From NCBI RefSeq assembly GCF_007859755.1, contig NZ_SJPF01000004.1, positions 372,894 to 436,893 of the forward strand: a stretch of DNA of 64,000 nt. The letters run 5' to 3'. The translations under genes and the position numbers were made by a program. The stretch is from Blastopirellula retiformator (GTDB lineage Bacteria; Planctomycetota; Planctomycetia; Pirellulales; Pirellulaceae). The notes beneath the pieces were generated by a model that was given only the letters and a program-made list of their open reading frames with translations, was not told the origin of the DNA and made no database searches. Positions 25,963 to 36,532 of the stretch are shown here, in pieces (positions within the stretch are counted from its first letter, which is position 1; the number at the start of each line of letters is the position of its first letter).

Positions 25963-26744
25963 CTCTTAACTTCGATTTTTACCTGAACAGCCCCAGATCC
26001 CCCCATCCAAGCGGATGCATCGCCGCCAACGATAGAGACTTCCAACTGGCCGCTGGAGCCGTAGAGTGCGACCGGAGAACCTGTTTTTCGCTCGCTATAT
26101 GTCGATACAAGTGGACCGACCGCCCGACCGTCGACCTCGACCGAGACGATCTCGGCGTCGCCAACATCGCTGCGAGAAATGTTCGTCACCAGATTGCCGA
26201 ACGAATCGGCGTACAACACCTCGCCGCACAGCATGCCAGGATTGCGCGAAACCGCCGGCAGGTCGAACCGCGAGATCTCGGCCAGCGCCGGTCCCACTTC
26301 GTCCCACAAACCGCCAGCGGCCAAATAGGCGCCAACCGGTCCCATCACATCGCGGCCATGAAAAGTGGCCGATACGCTTGAGCGCCACAGCTTAGGATTG
26401 GCGACCTCACGTAGTTGCGTTATCTCGCCAGAGGCGGCGGCGACCGACAGCAAACCATTATCAGGCAGCACGAAGAACTGTCCCGCGATCTCGGCGGCGA
26501 TGATCTTCCGCTGGCTACCGACGCCGGGATCGACGACGCCCACGTGGACTGTCCCGTAGGGAAAGCTGCGGCAAGTCCGATCGAGCAGATAGGCGCCTTG
26601 CCGGATGTTCTGCGGCGCGACGCTGTTGGTGAGATCAACGATCGTCGCCAAGCGATGAACCGCGAGGATCGCTCCCTTCATCTCGGCGACGTAAGGACTA
26701 TCGGCGCCAAAGTCGGTGAGCAGCGTGATGATCCCCGACCTCAT
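25959..26744 (-). CDS. S-adenosyl-L-methionine hydrolase (DUF62, SAM hydroxide adenosyltransferase)
   Basis: The family hydrolyses SAM to adenosine and methionine and is related to fluorinase and chlorinase. N-terminal landmarks are IITLLTDFGADSPYVAEMKG, VDPGVGSQRKI and FHGRDVMGPVGAYLA, which hold the Asp, Arg and His of the water-activating triad. The C-terminal domain has VLYADSFGNLVTNIS. I chose the ATG at 26744, just after the gatB stop at 26756 and preceded by GGGG. It follows gatC-gatA-gatB on the same strand and overlaps the lone C-terminal-domain gene by four bases. A halogenase activity is unlikely without the halide-site insert. Confidence 0.85.
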   Translation of the reverse strand: MRSGIITLLTDFGADSPYVAEMKGAILAVHRLATIVDLTNSVAPQNIRQGAYLLDRTCRSFPYGTVHVGVVDPGVGSQRKIIAAEIAGQFFVLPDNGLLSVAAASGEITQLREVANPKLWRSSVSATFHGRDVMGPVGAYLAAGGLWDEVGPALAEISRFDLPAVSRNPGMLCGEVLYADSFGNLVTNISRSDVGDAEIVSVEVDGRAVGPLVSTYSERKTGSPVALYGSSGQLEVSIVGGDASAWMGGSGAVQVKIEVKS

Positions 26745-26755
26745 CGTCGCCCCAC

Positions 26756-28231
26756 TTACATGCTGGCGGACATATCGATGCACATCTGACGGAATGTGCC
26801 AGGATCGATATTTGGGTTCTTCTTTTTCGCCTGACCGATGAGAGCGCCGACCGCTTTGACTTTTCCTTCCTTCAGGTCAGCGACGACCTTGGGGTTGTTC
26901 TCGAGCAGTTCGCGGCAAAGGTTTTCGAGTTCCGAGTCGTCGACCTTCTCGATCCCCATCTCCTTCATCACGTCGGCGGCCGACTTGTCGGAGTCGAGCA
27001 TCTCGGCGAAAACGTCCTTTGCCCGGGTGCCGTCAATCTCTTTGCCGGCGACCGCTTTGATCAGTTCGGCCAAGCGCTCCGGCGAAATCGGAAAGCCGCC
27101 GATCTCCAGGTCCCGTTCTTTCTGAACGCGGAGAACTTCCTGCTGCACCCAGTTGCTGGCGAGTTTGCCGTCGCCGCCCAGTTTGGCGAGCGTTTCGTAA
27201 TACTCGACCGTCGCGCGACCTTGGTTGACGATCACGTCCGCGTCGTACGCCGGAATCTTGTATTCCGCTTCCAAACGCTCGCGCATCTGCCGCGGCAGTT
27301 CGCACAGCGAGGCCATCACGGCGGCGACTTCTTCTTCGGTCGTGGTGACCGGCGCCAGGTCAGGCTCGGGGAAGTAGCGGTAGTCGCTCGACTCTTCTTT
27401 GTGCCGCTGACCGCGGGTGACTTGAGCCTGATCGTCCCAGCCGCGGGTCTGCTTCGGCACTTGGCCGATCTTCTGTTTGGTCTCTTGCCAAACTTCGTAC
27501 TGCCGCGTCGCTTCGTAGGCGATCGCTCGCTCGACGGCGCGGAAGCTGTTCATGTTTTTGATCTCGACGATCGGCGTTGCGGCCTTCTTGCCGTCGTCGT
27601 CCAGCAGATGCAGATTCACGTTGGCGTCGACGCGGAGGCTTCCTTCCTGCATGTTGCAGTCGGAAACGCCGAGGTACTCCAAGATCAACTTCAGTTCGGT
27701 CAGATACGCCTTCGCTTCGAGCGGCGAACGCATATCGGGCTCACTGACGATCTCCAACAGCGGCGTGCCGGTCCGGTTCAGGTCGATGCGGCTATCAGCT
27801 TTGCCGGCCGCTTCGTCATGCATGCTCTTGCCGGCGTCCTCTTCGAGGTGAGCCCGGATGATGCGGACCTTACGCGGCTCGAACTGCCCCTTGGGATCGG
27901 TGATCAGCAGATAGCCTTTTTGCGACATCGGCAGATCGAACTGGCTGATCTGGTAACCCTTCGGCAAGTCAGGGTAGTAGTAGTTCTTGCGATCCCACTT
28001 GGTGAAGCGGGGGATCTCCAGGTTCAGCGCACAGGCGGTCTGCATCGCCAGCTCAAAGGCGTGACGATTCATGACCGGCAGCGTTCCCGGCATCGCCAGG
28101 CAAACCGGGCAGGTCTGCGTGTTGGGCGCGGCGCCGTACTTGGTGCTGCAGCGGCAGAAGAGCTTGGTGTTGGTCGCTAGTTGGACGTGAACTTCCAGCC
28201 CAATGACGATTTCGTAGGGCGACTCGCTCAT
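26756..28231 (-). CDS. gatB: Asp-tRNA(Asn)/Glu-tRNA(Gln) amidotransferase subunit B
   Basis: GatB binds mischarged Glu-tRNA(Gln) or Asp-tRNA(Asn) and activates it for amidation. Signatures are [73 protein letters not shown] and [13 protein letters not shown]. Cysteines in FCRCST and CPVC may bind zinc. The helical and YqeY-like tail ends [12 protein letters not shown]. At 491 residues it is full length. Its ATG overlaps the gatA stop by four bases, so translation is coupled. Confidence 0.96.
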   Translation of the reverse strand: MSESPYEIVIGLEVHVQLATNTKLFCRCSTKYGAAPNTQTCPVCLAMPGTLPVMNRHAFELAMQTACALNLEIPRFTKWDRKNYYYPDLPKGYQISQFDLPMSQKGYLLITDPKGQFEPRKVRIIRAHLEEDAGKSMHDEAAGKADSRIDLNRTGTPLLEIVSEPDMRSPLEAKAYLTELKLILEYLGVSDCNMQEGSLRVDANVNLHLLDDDGKKAATPIVEIKNMNSFRAVERAIAYEATRQYEVWQETKQKIGQVPKQTRGWDDQAQVTRGQRHKEESSDYRYFPEPDLAPVTTTEEEVAAVMASLCELPRQMRERLEAEYKIPAYDADVIVNQGRATVEYYETLAKLGGDGKLASNWVQQEVLRVQKERDLEIGGFPISPERLAELIKAVAGKEIDGTRAKDVFAEMLDSDKSAADVMKEMGIEKVDDSELENLCRELLENNPKVVADLKEGKVKAVGALIGQAKKKNPNIDPGTFRQMCIDMSASM

Positions 28232-29769
28232 GACAGTTCCGGTCTCCGCTCGTGCCAGTCGGTCGCGGTTTGATACATATGGGCCGCTTGCAGTAGACGC
28301 TCTTCAGCCAGCGGCGGTCCTTGCAATTGAACGCCGATCGGCATGCCGCTCTTGCTGAATCCGCACGGAATCGAAATCCCGCCGACGCCAGCCAGGTTGG
28401 CGGTCACCGTGAACAAGTCGCCCAGGTACATCGCCAACGGATCGTCGGTTTTCGTTCCGGCGGCAAACGACGGCGTGGGTGCGGTCGGGCCAATCAGCAG
28501 ATCGACGTTCTTAAACGCCGTTTCGTAGTCGTTGCTGATCAGGCGGCGAACCTTGAGCGCCTTCAAATAGTAGGCGTCGTAGTAACCGGCGCTGAGCGTG
28601 TAGGTGCCGAGCATAATCCGCCGCTTGACCTCCGGCCCAAATCCTTCCGCTCGGCTTTGGCGGTACATGCGAACGAGCGACGTATCGAGCTTCTTCAGCT
28701 CTTCCTCGTCTCCCTTCGCTTCCAGTTCGGCTCGCTCTTTCGCCAACTGCTCCAGCATCTTCGCTTCATCGCAGCGATGGCCATAGTGGGCGCCGTCAAA
28801 GCGGGCCAGGTTACTCGAAGCTTCACTCGGGGCGATGATGTAGTAGACCGCGATGCCGTACTTGCTGTGGGGCAGCGAGATGTCGGTCACCGTGGCGCCG
28901 AGCGACTTGTAAACCTTGATCGCTTCCTGAACGGCCGCGTCGACTTCGCTATCGAGCCCTTCGCCGAAGTGCTCTTTGACGATGCCCAGGCGTAAACCCT
29001 TCAGCGGCTGTTTAACCGACTGCGAGTAGGCCGGAATCCGCACGTTGGCCGAGGTCGAGTCGTGCGGGTCATAGCCGGCGATCGCTTCCAGCAAAAGTGC
29101 GGTATCCTCCGCCGTGCGAGCCATCGGGCCGATTTGATCCAGGCTGCTCGCGAACGCGATCAAGCCGTAGCGGCTGACCAGACCGTAAGTCGGCTTCATC
29201 CCAACCACGCCGCAGAACGACGCCGGCTGACGGATCGAACCGCCGGTGTCGGTACCGATCGAAAGCGGGGCCATCGACGCAGCCAAACAGGCCGCGGCGC
29301 CGCCGCTCGATCCGCCGGGGACGCAGTCGAGGTTCCACGGGTTGCGGGTCTTGCCGAGGGCCGAGTTTTCGGTCGAGCCCCCCATGGCGAACTCGTCCAT
29401 GTTGGTCTTGCCGATCAAGACCGCGTCGGCCGCCTTCAGCTTGCTGATCACCGTGGCGTCGTACGGAGGAACGAAGTTCTCCAGCATCTTCGACGCACAG
29501 GTGGTGACTTCACCCTTGGTGCAGAGCAGGTCTTTGATCGCGACCGGAACGCCGGCCAGCAGGCCGAGCTTTTCGCCCTTCTTGCGCCGCGCGTCAACGC
29601 TTTCGGCTTGCTCCAGGGCAGAGTCGGTCATGACCCGCAAGAACGAGCCAACCTGTTTATCGGCCCCTTCGATCTGGGCCAGGCAGGCCTTGGTCAGTTC
29701 GACAGAGGTAATCTCGCCCGACTCCAGCTGCGTAAGCAGTTGTGCGGCGGAAGCGTGAATCAGAGACAT
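28228..29769 (-). CDS. gatA: Asp-tRNA(Asn)/Glu-tRNA(Gln) amidotransferase subunit A
   Basis: GatA is the glutaminase/amidase subunit that supplies ammonia to GatB. Amidase-signature elements are [13 protein letters not shown] (catalytic lysine), [34 protein letters not shown] (Ser) and [16 protein letters not shown] (cis-Ser). The 513 residues are complete. gatC lies 119 bp upstream and gatB overlaps by four bases, giving the order rpmB-gatC-gatA-gatB. Confidence 0.96.
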   Translation of the reverse strand: MSLIHASAAQLLTQLESGEITSVELTKACLAQIEGADKQVGSFLRVMTDSALEQAESVDARRKKGEKLGLLAGVPVAIKDLLCTKGEVTTCASKMLENFVPPYDATVISKLKAADAVLIGKTNMDEFAMGGSTENSALGKTRNPWNLDCVPGGSSGGAAACLAASMAPLSIGTDTGGSIRQPASFCGVVGMKPTYGLVSRYGLIAFASSLDQIGPMARTAEDTALLLEAIAGYDPHDSTSANVRIPAYSQSVKQPLKGLRLGIVKEHFGEGLDSEVDAAVQEAIKVYKSLGATVTDISLPHSKYGIAVYYIIAPSEASSNLARFDGAHYGHRCDEAKMLEQLAKERAELEAKGDEEELKKLDTSLVRMYRQSRAEGFGPEVKRRIMLGTYTLSAGYYDAYYLKALKVRRLISNDYETAFKNVDLLIGPTAPTPSFAAGTKTDDPLAMYLGDLFTVTANLAGVGGISIPCGFSKSGMPIGVQLQGPPLAEERLLQAAHMYQTATDWHERRPELS

Positions 29770-29888
29770 CGATTTCCCGGAGTCCGCGAGTTCGGTGGTG
29801 GTGCGTCAAGAAGCGTTTGCCGACACCATACCGCCGGCGCTGCGCTTCGCCAAGCATGGGCCGACAGGGTAAAAGCGTCAGGCCGCGA

Positions 29889-30179
29889 CTATTCGCCCAA
29901 GACGGCCGGGACGCGAAAACATTCGTCGTCCCGTTTCGGAGCGTTCGCCAGCGCTTCGTCGCGCGGCAGGGAAGGGGCGACCTCATCCGCGGCGAACACA
30001 TTGAACTGTTCAACCGCGTGGGCCATCGGTTCGACGTCGGTCGTGTCGAGCTCACCTAGTTGCTCGACGTAACCGACGATATCACTCATCTGCCCAGTCA
30101 TCGTCGTCAGCTCTTCCTCCGTGAGGAGCAGCCGCGCCAATAGCGACACCTTTTTGACGTCGTTTTGAGAAAGGCTCAT
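29889..30179 (-). CDS. gatC: Asp-tRNA(Asn)/Glu-tRNA(Gln) amidotransferase subunit C
   Basis: GatC is the small scaffold that holds GatA and GatB together. The 96 residues contain the family pattern VKKVSLLARLLLTEEELTTM, YVEQLGELDTTDVEPMAHAV and LPRDEALANAPKRDDECFRV, ending in the usual short VP tail. It lies between rpmB and gatA on the minus strand. Confidence 0.95.
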   Translation of the reverse strand: MSLSQNDVKKVSLLARLLLTEEELTTMTGQMSDIVGYVEQLGELDTTDVEPMAHAVEQFNVFAADEVAPSLPRDEALANAPKRDDECFRVPAVLGE

Positions 30180-30227
30180 CGCACGAATCTCCAGCGTCCA
30201 GGCTATAGATGAATTCCGAAACCGAGC

Positions 30228-30506
30228 CTACTTCGCCACTTTTTCTTCCGACGGCAACTTGAACGGCTTGTGGCGAACGACCTTCTTCACGCGGCCGCTG
30301 CGGATGCACTGGGCGCAAACCTGCATCGACTTGTGCTGACCCGACGGAGTCACCGCTTTGACGGTCTGCAGGTTCGGCTTGAACTTGCGACGGGTGATGC
30401 CGGTGATTTTGGTACCGACGCCGCCGAGGTACTTCGCTTTACCACGGAGAGTCACCTGGTTTCCGACCTGCGGACCCTTGCCGCAGATTTCACATGCTTT
30501 GGCCAT
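30228..30506 (-). CDS. rpmB: 50S ribosomal protein L28
   Basis: The 92-residue protein begins MAKACEICGKGPQVGNQVTL and continues with TKITGITRRKFKPNLQ, typical for L28. CEICGK near the N-terminus and CAQCIRSGRVKKV later form two CxxC pairs, so this is the zinc-binding (C+) form. It heads a minus-strand run ahead of gatC with a 48-bp gap. Confidence 0.95.
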   Translation of the reverse strand: MAKACEICGKGPQVGNQVTLRGKAKYLGGVGTKITGITRRKFKPNLQTVKAVTPSGQHKSMQVCAQCIRSGRVKKVVRHKPFKLPSEEKVAK

Positions 30507-31000
30507 TGCCGTTTCATCCTGTCTCTATTGGAGCACTTGTATTGGCGCGGAAACCGCCAATATAGCAATTGCGAGGTAATCAGCAACCGGCGTTTGCTGG
30601 CGCCGCGAGAAATCGTACGGCGTTTTAAGGAAGAGAAGACGCAGCTATCACCAGAATTGATCCCCCAAGGCACCAATAGCCGACCGCTGAATTGCCGCAA
30701 AAGAAGCTCCGATGCGCTGATAGGCACCACTAATCCACGATTAATGCGCGCAAAGGAAATTAATTCTCCACAGCAATTATTTTCCACCTTGCGAGTTTCA
30801 GATCCCCCTAGTAGCCTGAGGCGATCATGACGCCTAACAGCTACCGTCGCTTTCCGATTTCCTCTGACCGGCCCTCTCCGCCGTAGCGGCAGCGCGTGCG
30901 TCCATTGTCTCTTGCTCGCATTCTTCATCCGGCAGGCTAGATCTCCCCAGGAGCCTGGCGGCTGAACTCGATCGACCTTCACACCCATAAATATCGACCG
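30507..31000. other. Gene-free interval between divergent rpmB and the SulP gene
   Basis: This 494-bp stretch must hold the rpmB promoter and the leader of the SulP transporter gene. It is more A/T-rich near 30690-30790. The last 200 bases contain GC-rich segments that could pair (for example ctccccaggagcctggcggc), but I recognise no riboswitch class. A minus-strand open frame crosses it, overlaps rpmB and lacks protein-like composition. Confidence 0.6.
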
Positions 31001-32758
31001 ATGCTCAATTTTTTCCAAAATCGGCAGCAGAACATCAAAAACGACCTCCTCTCGGGGCTGACCGTCGCTTTGGCCTTGGTGCCGGAAGCGGTCGCGTTCG
31101 CCTTCGTGGCAGGGGTCTCGCCGGTGATCGGGCTCTACTCCGCTTTCTTTCTGGGGCTGCTAACCGCGATCTTCGGCGGCCGGCCTGGGATGATCTCCGG
31201 GGCGACCGGCGCGATGGCGGTGATCGTCGTATCGCTGGTAGCGGTCCACGGCATCGAGTACATGTTTCCCGCCGTCATCCTGTGCGGGCTGCTGCAGATC
31301 ACCTTCGGGCTGACGCGGCTCGGGGTGCTGATCCGGATGGTGCCCCATTCGGTGATGCTGGGGTTTGTGAATGGCTTGGCGATCGTGATCGGCATGGCCC
31401 AGTTTGGCAGCTTTCAAACGATCAGCGACTCGGGCGTCCTCAGCTATCTGAGCGGTCCGCCCCTGTGGATCATGTTGGCCCTGACCGCGGTAACGATGCT
31501 GATTATCTGGCAACTGCCAAAGTTCACCCGGGCGATTCCCTCGTCGCTGGCAGCGCTCCTGCTGATCACGATCGCCTCGGTGGCGATTAACCAGACGCTC
31601 GACAAATCTTGGACAGCGCCCAATCAAGAGCATGTTGTGATGACGGTCGGCGACATGCTGCTGACCAACGCCAAATCCAAAGCGGCGACCGCGGCCCGCG
31701 GCGACGTCGCGACCGACGCGCATGGCGCCGCAGTTGTGGACGCAAACGCCGAACTGACGCCGGAAGTCGCCGCCGCCATGGCGAGCGTCACTCCGGAAAC
31801 GACCGGCATCTCCGGCGGACTGCCGCGGCTCTTCTTTTTGGAATACGTGCTGCCGCCGCTGACCTGGGAAACGCTGCTGATCATCTTGCCCTACTCGTTC
31901 GTCCTGGCGGCGGTCGGCTTGATCGAATCGCTAATGACGCTGACCCTGGTCGACGAAATCACCGAGACCCAAGGTAGCGGCAACCGCGAGTGCGTTGGGC
32001 AGGGGATCGCCAATGTCGTCTGCGGTCTGTTTGGCGGTATGGGTGGCTGTGCGATGATCGGCCAATCGCTCATCAATGTGAACTCGGGCGGTCGCGGCCG
32101 GCTCTCAGGCGTCACCGCCGCCGTCTGCTTGTTGGCGTTCGTGCTGTTTTTGGCGCCCTGGATCGAGATGATCCCGATGGCGGCGCTGGTTGGCGTGATG
32201 TTCATGGTGGTGATCGGCACGTTCGAGTGGGCGTCGCTGCAGATGTTCGGCAAAGTGCCGGCCAGCGATTATTTTGTGATGCTGGTCGTCGCCGGCTACA
32301 CCGCCGTGATGCACGACCTGGCGACGGCGGTGATCTTGGGGGTGATCGTTTCGGCCCTGGTCTTCGCCTGGCGGCACTCCAAGAACATCGGCGCTGACAT
32401 CAAGATCAACGAGGAAGGCGCCAAGGTCTATCAACTGCATGGGCCGCTCTTCTTCGCCTCGGTGACGAGCTTCAAAAAGCTGTTCGATCCGGAGAACGAT
32501 CCCGAGGACGTCGTGATCGACTTCTACTACACCCGGGTCTACGACCAGTCAGGCATGGAAGCGATCACCGGCCTGACCGAGAAGTACGACCAACTCGGCA
32601 AACGCCTGGTGCTGACGCACCTGAGCCCCGAGTGCCGCAAGATGCTCGACCGGGCCCATAAGATCGTCACGGTCAATCACGCCGAAGAGCCGCAGTACCA
32701 CGTGACGACCGAGCGGATCTTGAAGGTGGAGAAGACGAAGGAAGAGACGCGGGCGTAG
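31001..32758 (+). CDS. SulP-family inorganic anion transporter with STAS domain
   Basis: The 585 residues contain about 11-12 membrane helices and the SulP signatures [20 protein letters not shown] and [18 protein letters not shown], then [21 protein letters not shown] cytoplasmic STAS domain (residues about 460-570) has [20 protein letters not shown] and DYSGxxA-like [14 protein letters not shown]. Members carry sulfate, bicarbonate or other anions with H+ or Na+. The substrate cannot be read from the sequence. A hydrophilic insert of about 60 residues ([20 protein letters not shown]) lies between two helices. No sulfur or carbon-fixation gene is adjacent. Confidence 0.9.
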   Translation: MLNFFQNRQQNIKNDLLSGLTVALALVPEAVAFAFVAGVSPVIGLYSAFFLGLLTAIFGGRPGMISGATGAMAVIVVSLVAVHGIEYMFPAVILCGLLQITFGLTRLGVLIRMVPHSVMLGFVNGLAIVIGMAQFGSFQTISDSGVLSYLSGPPLWIMLALTAVTMLIIWQLPKFTRAIPSSLAALLLITIASVAINQTLDKSWTAPNQEHVVMTVGDMLLTNAKSKAATAARGDVATDAHGAAVVDANAELTPEVAAAMASVTPETTGISGGLPRLFFLEYVLPPLTWETLLIILPYSFVLAAVGLIESLMTLTLVDEITETQGSGNRECVGQGIANVVCGLFGGMGGCAMIGQSLINVNSGGRGRLSGVTAAVCLLAFVLFLAPWIEMIPMAALVGVMFMVVIGTFEWASLQMFGKVPASDYFVMLVVAGYTAVMHDLATAVILGVIVSALVFAWRHSKNIGADIKINEEGAKVYQLHGPLFFASVTSFKKLFDPENDPEDVVIDFYYTRVYDQSGMEAITGLTEKYDQLGKRLVLTHLSPECRKMLDRAHKIVTVNHAEEPQYHVTTERILKVEKTKEETRA

Positions 32759-32772
32759 CAAGCCCTCGTCGC

Positions 32773-33120
32773 TCAGTTAGCTGCCTGTTGAAAAATGCCC
32801 TCGTGGCATTTTTCAACCTCGCCAGGCTCAGAGCATAGCTCTTCGCGGCTCGCAAAAATGGCGTCGTCATCCGGCAAGAGATGAAAAAACTCTAACAACC
32901 GATCGAGTTCTTGAGCCGTATTTTCGCCGGAGAAGTCTAAGCCATTTTGAGCGGCAGGACGCGTTGCAACGACCCAATACTCATACAGGACTTGCGGAAC
33001 AATACAGGCCTGAAGTTCCGATGTAAGCAATCGCGTCGTCGCATCGACCGCGGCCGAAAAATGAACGGCGTTCGGCTGCGACGTCCGAACAAGAATGCTT
33101 GTATCGACGAGAATGGGCAT
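32773..33120 (-). pseudogene. VapC-like PIN-domain toxin, C-terminus replaced by repeat DNA
   Basis: The frame starts as a PIN-domain ribonuclease: MPILVDTSILVRTSQ (first catalytic Asp), QVLYEYWVVATRPAAQNGLD (catalytic Glu) and LLEFFHLLPDDDAIF. From residue 90 the sequence ASREELCSEPGEVEKCHEGI is encoded by a truncated family B repeat and is not PIN-like. The C-terminal acidic residues, normally in an HDA segment, are missing. The product of 115 residues is shorter than a typical VapC of about 130-145 and is probably inactive. The antitoxin gene 15 bp upstream is intact. Confidence 0.75.
32778..32857. repeat. Inverted-repeat element, family B, truncated copy
   Basis: About 80 bp match one half of the complete copies at 37826-37980 and 63587-63741, beginning tagctgcctgttgaaaaatg and continuing through the palindrome gaaaaatgcc / ggcatttttc to cttcgcggctcgcaaaa. 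The other half, with the agcagtccgttga end, is missing. The break falls exactly where PIN-like coding sequence starts. Confidence 0.85.
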
Positions 33121-33135
33121 CGAATCGAAGCCTCA

Positions 33136-33369
33136 CTAGTAAATCGATTCGCGACTGTCGTCGACATGGTGATTTACTGCCGAATGACCTACCGCCCAGT
33201 CGCGAAATTTGGCCGCCAAATCTTCCGAACGTTTGGACGGCGCCGATTGCTGCTCAGCCTTAAGCAACATCAGGGCGTGCACTAGCGCAGCCTTTTTATC
33301 GGCAAAGGCGCCACTGGAAACGGCGTCTTGCAAGATCGCTTCGTATTGACTTGGTATGTCTAAGGTCAT
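33136..33369 (-). CDS. VapB-like antitoxin
   Basis: The 77-residue acidic and basic protein (MTLDIPSQYEAILQDAVSSG ... SEDLAAKFRDWA) fits a short antitoxin with a DNA-binding N-terminal half and a flexible toxin-binding tail. It precedes the PIN-domain gene by 15 bp on the same strand, the usual antitoxin-first order. With the toxin truncated, it may now act only as a regulator or be decaying. Confidence 0.6.
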   Translation of the reverse strand: MTLDIPSQYEAILQDAVSSGAFADKKAALVHALMLLKAEQQSAPSKRSEDLAAKFRDWAVGHSAVNHHVDDSRESIY

Positions 33370-33548
33370 GGCCGTCGGCTCTTCAGGAATTGGCGGATAC
33401 CTTTAGCTTGATCATTATCCTGGGAAAATGTCAACGAAAAAAGGGATGCTACAGCGAGTGCTGACCCGTATAGAGGGCGCCAAGCGGCAAAATACTCCTG
33501 GAAAGTTGCGAAAGGCCGACGCTGACTCGATTGGACCACCGGCCTTGC

Positions 33549-33974
33549 CTACCGCCGCTGCGGCCCGATCTCCAAGTCCAGCTCGGTCGGCGTCCCCGCT
33601 TCGACAGTGATCTTCTGCTTGTAGCCAATCACCAGCGCTTTGCCATGCGGGGTGATGTCGGGCTGGACGTTCTGCATCGAGTAGGCGTCGATCGAAACGG
33701 TCAGCGGGCCGCTCTCAACGCCGCGGCCGCTTTCCGCCGTGTTGAACTTCCCCTCTTTGATCTCCGCAAACCCGACCATGCCTTGATTGCCGGCCGCGGC
33801 GTCGGGCGAAAACTGGATGACGCCGATTGGTACCGGGTTGCCTTGATAGGTAACTCGACCCGAGATCGTCTGCAGCGTCTCTTCTTTCGAGCTGCATCCG
33901 GCTGCCAGCAGCGAAACGGCCAGACAAGCCGCAGCAACGCGGCAGGCATGGCGGAAGTTTTGAAACGTCGACAT
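33549..33974 (-). CDS. Small lipoprotein of the DUF1559-associated type
   Basis: The 141-residue protein has a lipoprotein signal (ACLAVSLLAAGCSS, Cys lipidation site) and then a beta-rich domain, ISGRVTYQGNPVPIGVIQFS, with KITVEAGTPTELDLEIGP at the end. It resembles carboxypeptidase-regulatory-like folds. The ATG at 33974 is chosen because it directly precedes the signal peptide. It follows the DUF1559 gene by 75 bp. The same pairing occurs at 48909-50362, where the lipoprotein has the related motif ISGEVTFEGAPIEKGSISVM. Confidence 0.8.
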   Translation of the reverse strand: MSTFQNFRHACRVAAACLAVSLLAAGCSSKEETLQTISGRVTYQGNPVPIGVIQFSPDAAAGNQGMVGFAEIKEGKFNTAESGRGVESGPLTVSIDAYSMQNVQPDITPHGKALVIGYKQKITVEAGTPTELDLEIGPQRR

Positions 33975-34049
33975 TCGAGGCGCCTTCGCAAACGAGGAGA
34001 TGGGGTCGCAGGGATCACGAATTGGCAAGTCGTGGGGCAGGGGAGCGAA

Positions 34050-34985
34050 CTACGGAATTTCGACCACCTCGCCGCCATTGCGGCTCGCCATTCCCAGGTA
34101 GTTGCTCATGTCGATCGTTTCAGGGATGAATCGCACACTGCCGTCCCCCAAGGCGAAGTTGGCCCCGCCGGGATGATGGCTGCCAAATGGTCCGTTATTG
34201 CTGAAGGCCGAGTAGACGGCGCTGGTGCTGTGCAAGCCGATATTGATCGGCCATTTGACGCTCTTGTAGGTGAACGCCCCCATCCCGGTCGAGCCGCCGT
34301 AGTCGACCATCCCCAGCGTGTATTCGCGATACGCGGTGTAATCGTTCCAGCAGATTTCGCCAAAGGCGAGCGTGTTCGAGGTTCCATCGGTGATTCCCTC
34401 AAACCCGATCGAGGTCCGCACATCGTTGGTCGCCAGCGTAAACATTCCTTCGGTCGCGATCTCTCCGGGGATTTCATCCAGATAGTTGTATTCCGTGTTG
34501 CCGTTGGCGGCGTTCTCTCCGATCGGCCCCAAGATTCCGTAATAATGCGTGGTGTAGTACTCGCATCGCGAGGCGACCGAACCGGAGTAGCGATCAACCG
34601 AGCCACTGGGGCAGCGAATGCTCTCCATCGGCGCATCGAGCAGCAGGTCCAGGTTGCTGGTCGAGTTCCAGTTTTCCGTATCGCGATAGCGATCATAGAA
34701 GGCGCCTTGCTCCATAAAGGGCGCCAGCCGCACCCAGAGACTCATGCCGCTGGCGCTGGCGGCGTCATAGGCGGCCGCCGGAAGCTTCCGATGCGTATCG
34801 GCATAGTTGTGCAGCGCCAGCGCGGCCTGCTTCAGCTGATTGGTGCACTGCATGCGCCGCGCCGCTTCGCGGGCCTGCTGAACCGCCGGCAAGAGCAACG
34901 CGATCAAGACGCCAATAATGGCGATCACTACCAGCAGTTCGACCAGGGTAAACCCAGGCCGCTTGTGCAAAGAAATTCGTAACAT
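34050..34985 (-). CDS. DUF1559 protein with type IV prepilin-like N-terminus
   Basis: The 311-residue protein carries the prepilin motif [20 protein letters not shown] followed by [20 protein letters not shown]. The C-terminus has [20 protein letters not shown], the planctomycete DUF1559 H-X9-DG signature. Such proteins are exported by the pseudopilin route; their role is unknown. I chose the ATG at 34985 because GAGG sits seven bases upstream; the ATG six bases earlier overlaps that site. The frame is open far upstream, but that part is the antisense-frame shadow of the oxidoreductase gene. Confidence 0.9.
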   Translation of the reverse strand: MLRISLHKRPGFTLVELLVVIAIIGVLIALLLPAVQQAREAARRMQCTNQLKQAALALHNYADTHRKLPAAAYDAASASGMSLWVRLAPFMEQGAFYDRYRDTENWNSTSNLDLLLDAPMESIRCPSGSVDRYSGSVASRCEYYTTHYYGILGPIGENAANGNTEYNYLDEIPGEIATEGMFTLATNDVRTSIGFEGITDGTSNTLAFGEICWNDYTAYREYTLGMVDYGGSTGMGAFTYKSVKWPINIGLHSTSAVYSAFSNNGPFGSHHPGGANFALGDGSVRFIPETIDMSNYLGMASRNGGEVVEIP

Positions 34986-35043
34986 GGCCATGCCTCGTTG
35001 AAGATGAGATAGATCAGATCGTGAGCGTGAATCGGGGACGCTG

Positions 35044-36489
35044 CTAGCTCGGTATCTCCGGCAGTTCAAATCTGGCCCGATCGGGGCGGCTTCGCAACGC
35101 ATTCGCCGCCGCATTGTCGACAAACGTCTCGGTGGCGGCGTCAAACCGCAGGGTCGGGCCAAGGCGGTAGCGGCCGCGCGACAGGTCGACGTCGCCGAGC
35201 GTGACCAAGTGCCGCTGCATCGCTTCCCACGACTCGGCGGCCAGTTGATTGTCAGCCAGGCCTTCGGGCGATTTGGCGAACGGAACTTCCTGGCCCAGGC
35301 GATACGACGTGTTCCCCAGGTGGGCCAGCACGGCCGTTTGATGACCATCCAGAACGTCGCTGGCGAGATCCTCTTTCTTGCGACTGCGAACGCAATCGAT
35401 GAAGTTCTGGAAATGGCGGACGCCGTTATTCTCGGGCAGACCGTCGGCAGGGGCGTTGGCGATGCTCTCGCCTGTTTGTTTGCCGCGGGGATAGAACTTG
35501 CCCCCTTGAACCAGGCCCGCGTCGGTCTGAAAACCAATCGCCATCCGGATCGGGCTGTCGTAGTCGAGGCCGCGCTGTTGGCAAACCAACTTCGTCTCAC
35601 CAAAGTCGAACGCCGTCAGTTGCGAGTTGGGCGTTTGCCCCTGATCGTCGTAGCCAAAGCGGCCGCCGATGCTAACGACGCTTTGCGGCGCGGCGCCCTC
35701 AGGCAGCGCCCAACGGACCATCTCAAACTCGTGCGAACCGAGATTCCCCAATTCGCCGTTGCCATAGTCCCAGATCCAGTGCCATTGGTAGTGCACCAGG
35801 TTGGTTCGGTACGGATTCATCGGCGCCGGGCCAACCCACAGGTCGTAGTCCAGCTCACGCGGCGGGGCGGTCGACGCTCGGATGCCGATACTTTTCCGCG
35901 GCCGAAAGATCTGAATGTTGGCCGTTTGCAGTTTGCCATACTTACCGCTGCGAATGTCGGCCGTGTAATCGCGCCACTTGGGGTCGCTGCGCCACTGCGT
36001 GCCATGTTGCACGATGCGGTCGTACCGCTGGGCCGCCGCCACCATGCGCTGGCCTTCGACGATGTTATGGCTGCACGGCTTTTCGACGTAGACGTCTTTG
36101 CCGGCCTGGCATGACCAGATCGTCATCAGCGCATGCCAATGATTGGGCGCGGCGATCGAAACCGCGTCGAGCGACCGATCCTCTAGCGCCTCGCGCACGT
36201 CCTGCACGCACTTGGGCGTAAAGCCGGTCTGTTGCTTGACGGCGGCGCGGCGTGAAGCGAACAATCGACTATCGGGATCGATCAGGTACGCGATCTCAAC
36301 GTTTTTCAGACCGCCATAGACGCGCATGTGGACCTGGCCGCGGCCATTAATTCCTGCGACCGCGACCCGTACGCGATCGTTGGCTCCGATCACTTGCCCC
36401 GATGATTTCGTGCCGGAAATTACGAACGAGGCGCCGACGCCGCTGGCCGCTAGATACTTGAGCGCCTGACGGCGACTTTGCTGATGCAT
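35044..36489 (-). CDS. Tat-exported Gfo/Idh/MocA-family oxidoreductase
   Basis: The 481-residue protein opens with a Tat signal ([20 protein letters not shown]). The Rossmann domain starts [16 protein letters not shown], and [20 protein letters not shown] with [19 protein letters not shown] gives the EKP motif of the family. The C-terminal half fits secreted planctomycete members ([33 protein letters not shown]). It probably oxidises or rearranges a sugar or cyclitol in the periplasm. AGGGA lies eight bases before the chosen ATG. The DapA-like gene ends 43 bp upstream, so the two form an operon. Confidence 0.88.
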   Translation of the reverse strand: MHQQSRRQALKYLAASGVGASFVISGTKSSGQVIGANDRVRVAVAGINGRGQVHMRVYGGLKNVEIAYLIDPDSRLFASRRAAVKQQTGFTPKCVQDVREALEDRSLDAVSIAAPNHWHALMTIWSCQAGKDVYVEKPCSHNIVEGQRMVAAAQRYDRIVQHGTQWRSDPKWRDYTADIRSGKYGKLQTANIQIFRPRKSIGIRASTAPPRELDYDLWVGPAPMNPYRTNLVHYQWHWIWDYGNGELGNLGSHEFEMVRWALPEGAAPQSVVSIGGRFGYDDQGQTPNSQLTAFDFGETKLVCQQRGLDYDSPIRMAIGFQTDAGLVQGGKFYPRGKQTGESIANAPADGLPENNGVRHFQNFIDCVRSRKKEDLASDVLDGHQTAVLAHLGNTSYRLGQEVPFAKSPEGLADNQLAAESWEAMQRHLVTLGDVDLSRGRYRLGPTLRFDAATETFVDNAAANALRSRPDRARFELPEIPS

Positions 36490-36532
36490 AACCAATTCCC
36501 TACTTCGTTTCGCGACAGAACGGCGGACCAAC

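Noticed and set aside
30452-31018. Minus-strand 188-codon frame across the rpmB/SulP gap
   Set aside because: Overlaps rpmB on the same strand and the SulP start, Arg-rich and without family pattern.
33428-33610. Plus-strand 60-codon frame after the VapB start
   Set aside because: Low-complexity Ser/Ala/Pro-rich end overlapping the lipoprotein gene; no ribosome site.
34986-35603. Upstream extension of the DUF1559 frame
   Set aside because: It runs through the oxidoreductase gene in another frame; the prepilin start and GAGG site place the start at 34985.
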